Source: Psychrobacillus sp042944905
Lineage (GTDB): Bacteria; Bacillota; Bacilli; Bacillales_A; Planococcaceae
DNA length: 64,000 nt
Direction: 5' to 3'
NCBI RefSeq assembly: GCF_042944905.1
Contig: NZ_CP168496.1
Location: forward strand, 868,001-932,000
Each line of letters starts with the position of its first letter. The stretch's first letter is position 1. Under the pieces are notes generated by a model that searched no databases, was not told where the DNA came from, and saw only the letters and a list, made by a program, of their open reading frames with translations. The position numbers and the translations under genes are program-made. Shown piece by piece: positions 62,109 to 64,000 of the stretch.

Positions 62109-63355
62109 TGAAGCTTTGGACTGAACAGGAAACAGGAGAAAAGATTGTTGATATTACATTAAGTTTAAATGAGCAGGCTATGCATTTATTTGAAACCGAA
62201 GTAACAACCGCAAGTTATAGTGACGTGAAAGCTACTTTGAAAACCTTTGATGAAATTGGTTCTGCCATAGAAGAGGTTGAAAAGGCAGTACGGACTTTGG
62301 AAGGTCATCCTGGAGAATATCTGCGGGGTATGATGAATGGATTTAACTATTTTGCAAGAAGTATGCAAGGTGACAACATTCCATATGATGAGCTTATTTT
62401 AAATATTCAACAGCTACCTTCGACGTTAATTTCAGATGAGCAGCTTGCATATGCGAAAGAGTTGGTGGAAGAAAGCTTAACGAATATTGGATATTCGGGA
62501 TCATTTGCTGACAAAGTTTCAGCGTGGAAAAGTGACACGATGATTGCACCAGAAGAAGTGGTGAATGTTGCGGAGAATTTTAGAGAACTTAGTAAAAAAG
62601 GTACTCTAAATCGAGTAATAGAATTACCTCCTGAAGATGGTGTTGATTGGATCAAACCAATTCGTGGTGTTTTTTGGAGTGGTTATTCAAAATATACGGG
62701 AGATTATCGTGGTAACTTAACTTTTAATATCGATCGCCCATGGACAGAGCCAATTCTTGCACAAATAATGACCCATGAAGCATATCCAGGTCATCAAGCT
62801 TTCTACTGCCGCTGGGATTATGAATTTAAAAATGGAAATTTACCGTTAGAAGCATCTTATTATATGATAAATAGCCCTACTAATGCACTTTTTGAAGGTG
62901 GGCCAGAAACAGCTTTGTCATTCTTAGGTTGGGATAATTTAGAGGAAGAAACAGAAGGCATTAGCGATGAGAAAAAAATGCAATACCGAACTGCACGACA
63001 TTTCCTAGATTATCAGCGTATGTATATGACGAATGCTTGCTATCTTTATAATCTTCATGCTATGACGAAAGAAGAAGTCATTCGTTATATGATAAATGAA
63101 GGTGGAATAACCGAAATAGAAGCTAATAATTGCTTTCGTTTTTTCTCTCATCCAGTTCAAAAAACCTATTATCCAAGCTATTATTATGGACGCTGGATGA
63201 TTGGAAACGCTTATGCGCAAACGCCGAAAAACTTACGAAATGAATATTTTAAAATCTTGTATGATACACCTCATACGACGGAGACATTTGTAAAAGCAAT
63301 CTCTCAGTTGCATAACAAAGAGTTTGATGCTTTCAATACATTTCTCAAGAAATAA
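62108..63355 (+). CDS. DUF885-type metallopeptidase-like protein
   Basis: 415 residues, mostly helical. A His-Glu motif QIMTHEAYPGHQAFYCRW (about residues 217-234) matches the DUF885 signature H-E-x-x-P-G-H-x, with a later Glu in NALFEGGPETALSF probably completing the zinc site. DUF885 proteins are often annotated as carboxypeptidase-like. No signal peptide, so cytosolic. ATG overlaps the previous stop by one base (translational coupling). Confidence 0.75.
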   Translation: MKLWTEQETGEKIVDITLSLNEQAMHLFETEVTTASYSDVKATLKTFDEIGSAIEEVEKAVRTLEGHPGEYLRGMMNGFNYFARSMQGDNIPYDELILNIQQLPSTLISDEQLAYAKELVEESLTNIGYSGSFADKVSAWKSDTMIAPEEVVNVAENFRELSKKGTLNRVIELPPEDGVDWIKPIRGVFWSGYSKYTGDYRGNLTFNIDRPWTEPILAQIMTHEAYPGHQAFYCRWDYEFKNGNLPLEASYYMINSPTNALFEGGPETALSFLGWDNLEEETEGISDEKKMQYRTARHFLDYQRMYMTNACYLYNLHAMTKEEVIRYMINEGGITEIEANNCFRFFSHPVQKTYYPSYYYGRWMIGNAYAQTPKNLRNEYFKILYDTPHTTETFVKAISQLHNKEFDAFNTFLKK

Positions 63356-63368
63356 ATGAGGTGATTAA

Positions 63369-64000
63369 ATGGAGCGAAATTTAACAATGGAAGAGGAGTT
63401 ATTAGTAAACCAAATATCCAAAGAGGAACTCTTAGCAGATAATAGTAAAATTGCGAGAGAAGTAAGATTATCAGGCTCCATGGAAGAGTTAAGAGCTTTT
63501 CAATTCATTCAAAAAAGACTGGAGTCATTTGGTTTAAAAGCGGAAATTGAATTCGATGATGCTTATATAAGCATTCCTATTCAATCGAAATTAGAAGTTA
63601 ACGGGGAGATAATAGATTCTATCACTCATTCTATGTCCAAAGATTTGAATAATGAAGAACTAAGTGCAAAGTGTATTTATCTCCAAGATTTAAATGAAGA
63701 TTCCCTTAAATTAGTTGATACTAAAATTGCGATTTATGACAGTATTGCAATTCCTGACATCGTAAAAAAAATGGAAGACTCGGGAGCTGTTGGGGCAATT
63801 TTCATTAACGGCCCTAATACTCATGAGATGATTGTTTCGAGAATATGGGGAAATCCATCTATCAGGGACAAAGATTTATTGCCTAAAATTCCTGTCATTT
63901 CTATCAATAATAAGAATGGGGAAAAATTGCTTGATTTATTGAAAATATCGAGTTACAAAGCAATTATTTCTACTGAAGTAAGTTCTAAATGGATGAAGAT
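63369..64000 (+). CDS. M28-like aminopeptidase, N-terminal part (cut by window edge)
   Basis: 210 codons to the window end, no stop. RBS GAGGTGATT precedes the ATG, 13 bp after the DUF885 gene. The N-terminal helical part (SMEELRAFQFIQKRLESFGL) and a PA-like domain (about 85-200; KIAIYDSIAIPDIVKKMEDS, then GAVGAIFINGPNTHEMIVSR and LPKIPVISINNKNG) are the usual lead-in to an M28 zinc aminopeptidase catalytic domain, which would be outside the window. The assignment depends on that unseen half. Confidence 0.65.
   Translation, partial: MERNLTMEEELLVNQISKEELLADNSKIAREVRLSGSMEELRAFQFIQKRLESFGLKAEIEFDDAYISIPIQSKLEVNGEIIDSITHSMSKDLNNEELSAKCIYLQDLNEDSLKLVDTKIAIYDSIAIPDIVKKMEDSGAVGAIFINGPNTHEMIVSRIWGNPSIRDKDLLPKIPVISINNKNGEKLLDLLKISSYKAIISTEVSSKWMK

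Overview
The window is AT-rich (roughly 36% GC by eye) DNA of a Gram-positive, endospore-forming-type Bacillales bacterium, most likely Planococcaceae (Psychrobacillus/Lysinibacillus-like). Indicators are the bacillithiol-linked protein YtxJ, an RsbR-type stressosome protein, a DUF3243 protein, a YuiD-type PAP2 relative, a sporulation-type histidine kinase, many TTG starts with strong Shine-Dalgarno sites, and secreted Vpr/subtilisin-type proteases. No rRNA, tRNA, CRISPR array or prophage was seen. Assignments rest on motif reading only; no database search was possible.

Layout. 1-8 kb: a cut sigma-54-type activator, an Rpn-like nuclease remnant, an orphan membrane protein, an OsmC protein, a PAS histidine kinase, a 20-bp tandem repeat array and a second-copy-type undecaprenyl diphosphate synthase. 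8-11 kb: an EAL phosphodiesterase and a PlcR-like regulator head-to-head with an uncatalogued 41-codon exported-peptide gene whose C-terminus (LDLPYIY) resembles mature PapR heptapeptides. 11-16 kb: a GNAT-like protein, nagA with an HPr-like gene behind a palindromic operator, VanZ-like, a frameshifted TPR gene and an RNase H-like protein. 16-25 kb: a GDSL esterase and a c-di-GMP cluster (GGDEF, GGDEF-EAL-PilZ, GGDEF) interrupted by an IS4-family element. 25-38 kb: two very large secreted S8 proteases that share a nearly identical ~145-residue C-terminal module, a decayed third copy of that module, and an NprR-like RNPP regulator between the two proteases. 38-50 kb: housekeeping and stress genes (epimerase, ankyrin lipoprotein, peroxiredoxin and thioredoxin-like pair, guanine deaminase, glutamine amidotransferase, M23 peptidase, ATP-pyrophosphatase, YtxJ, RsbR, channel-like protein). 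50-64 kb: a TetR regulator, then one long operon: SDR, ketopantoate-reductase-like enzyme, GntR/FCD regulator, a complete dipeptide-type ABC importer, and five successive amidohydrolase/peptidase genes, the last cut by the window edge.

How the parts fit. The likely themes are extracellular proteolysis and peptide use under peptide-sensing (RNPP) regulators, surface/biofilm decisions through c-di-GMP, and import plus intracellular hydrolysis of a peptide-like or N-acylated compound. The strongest candidate for an undescribed system is the PlcR/PapR-like pair at 9338-10385: the peptide gene has its own RBS and terminator, and its divergent arrangement differs from the B. cereus group. Intergenic DNA is rich in repeats, notably eight copies of a GGTGCC-N-GGCACC palindrome at 16.4-50 kb whose outer arms differ between copies but mostly remain self-complementary.
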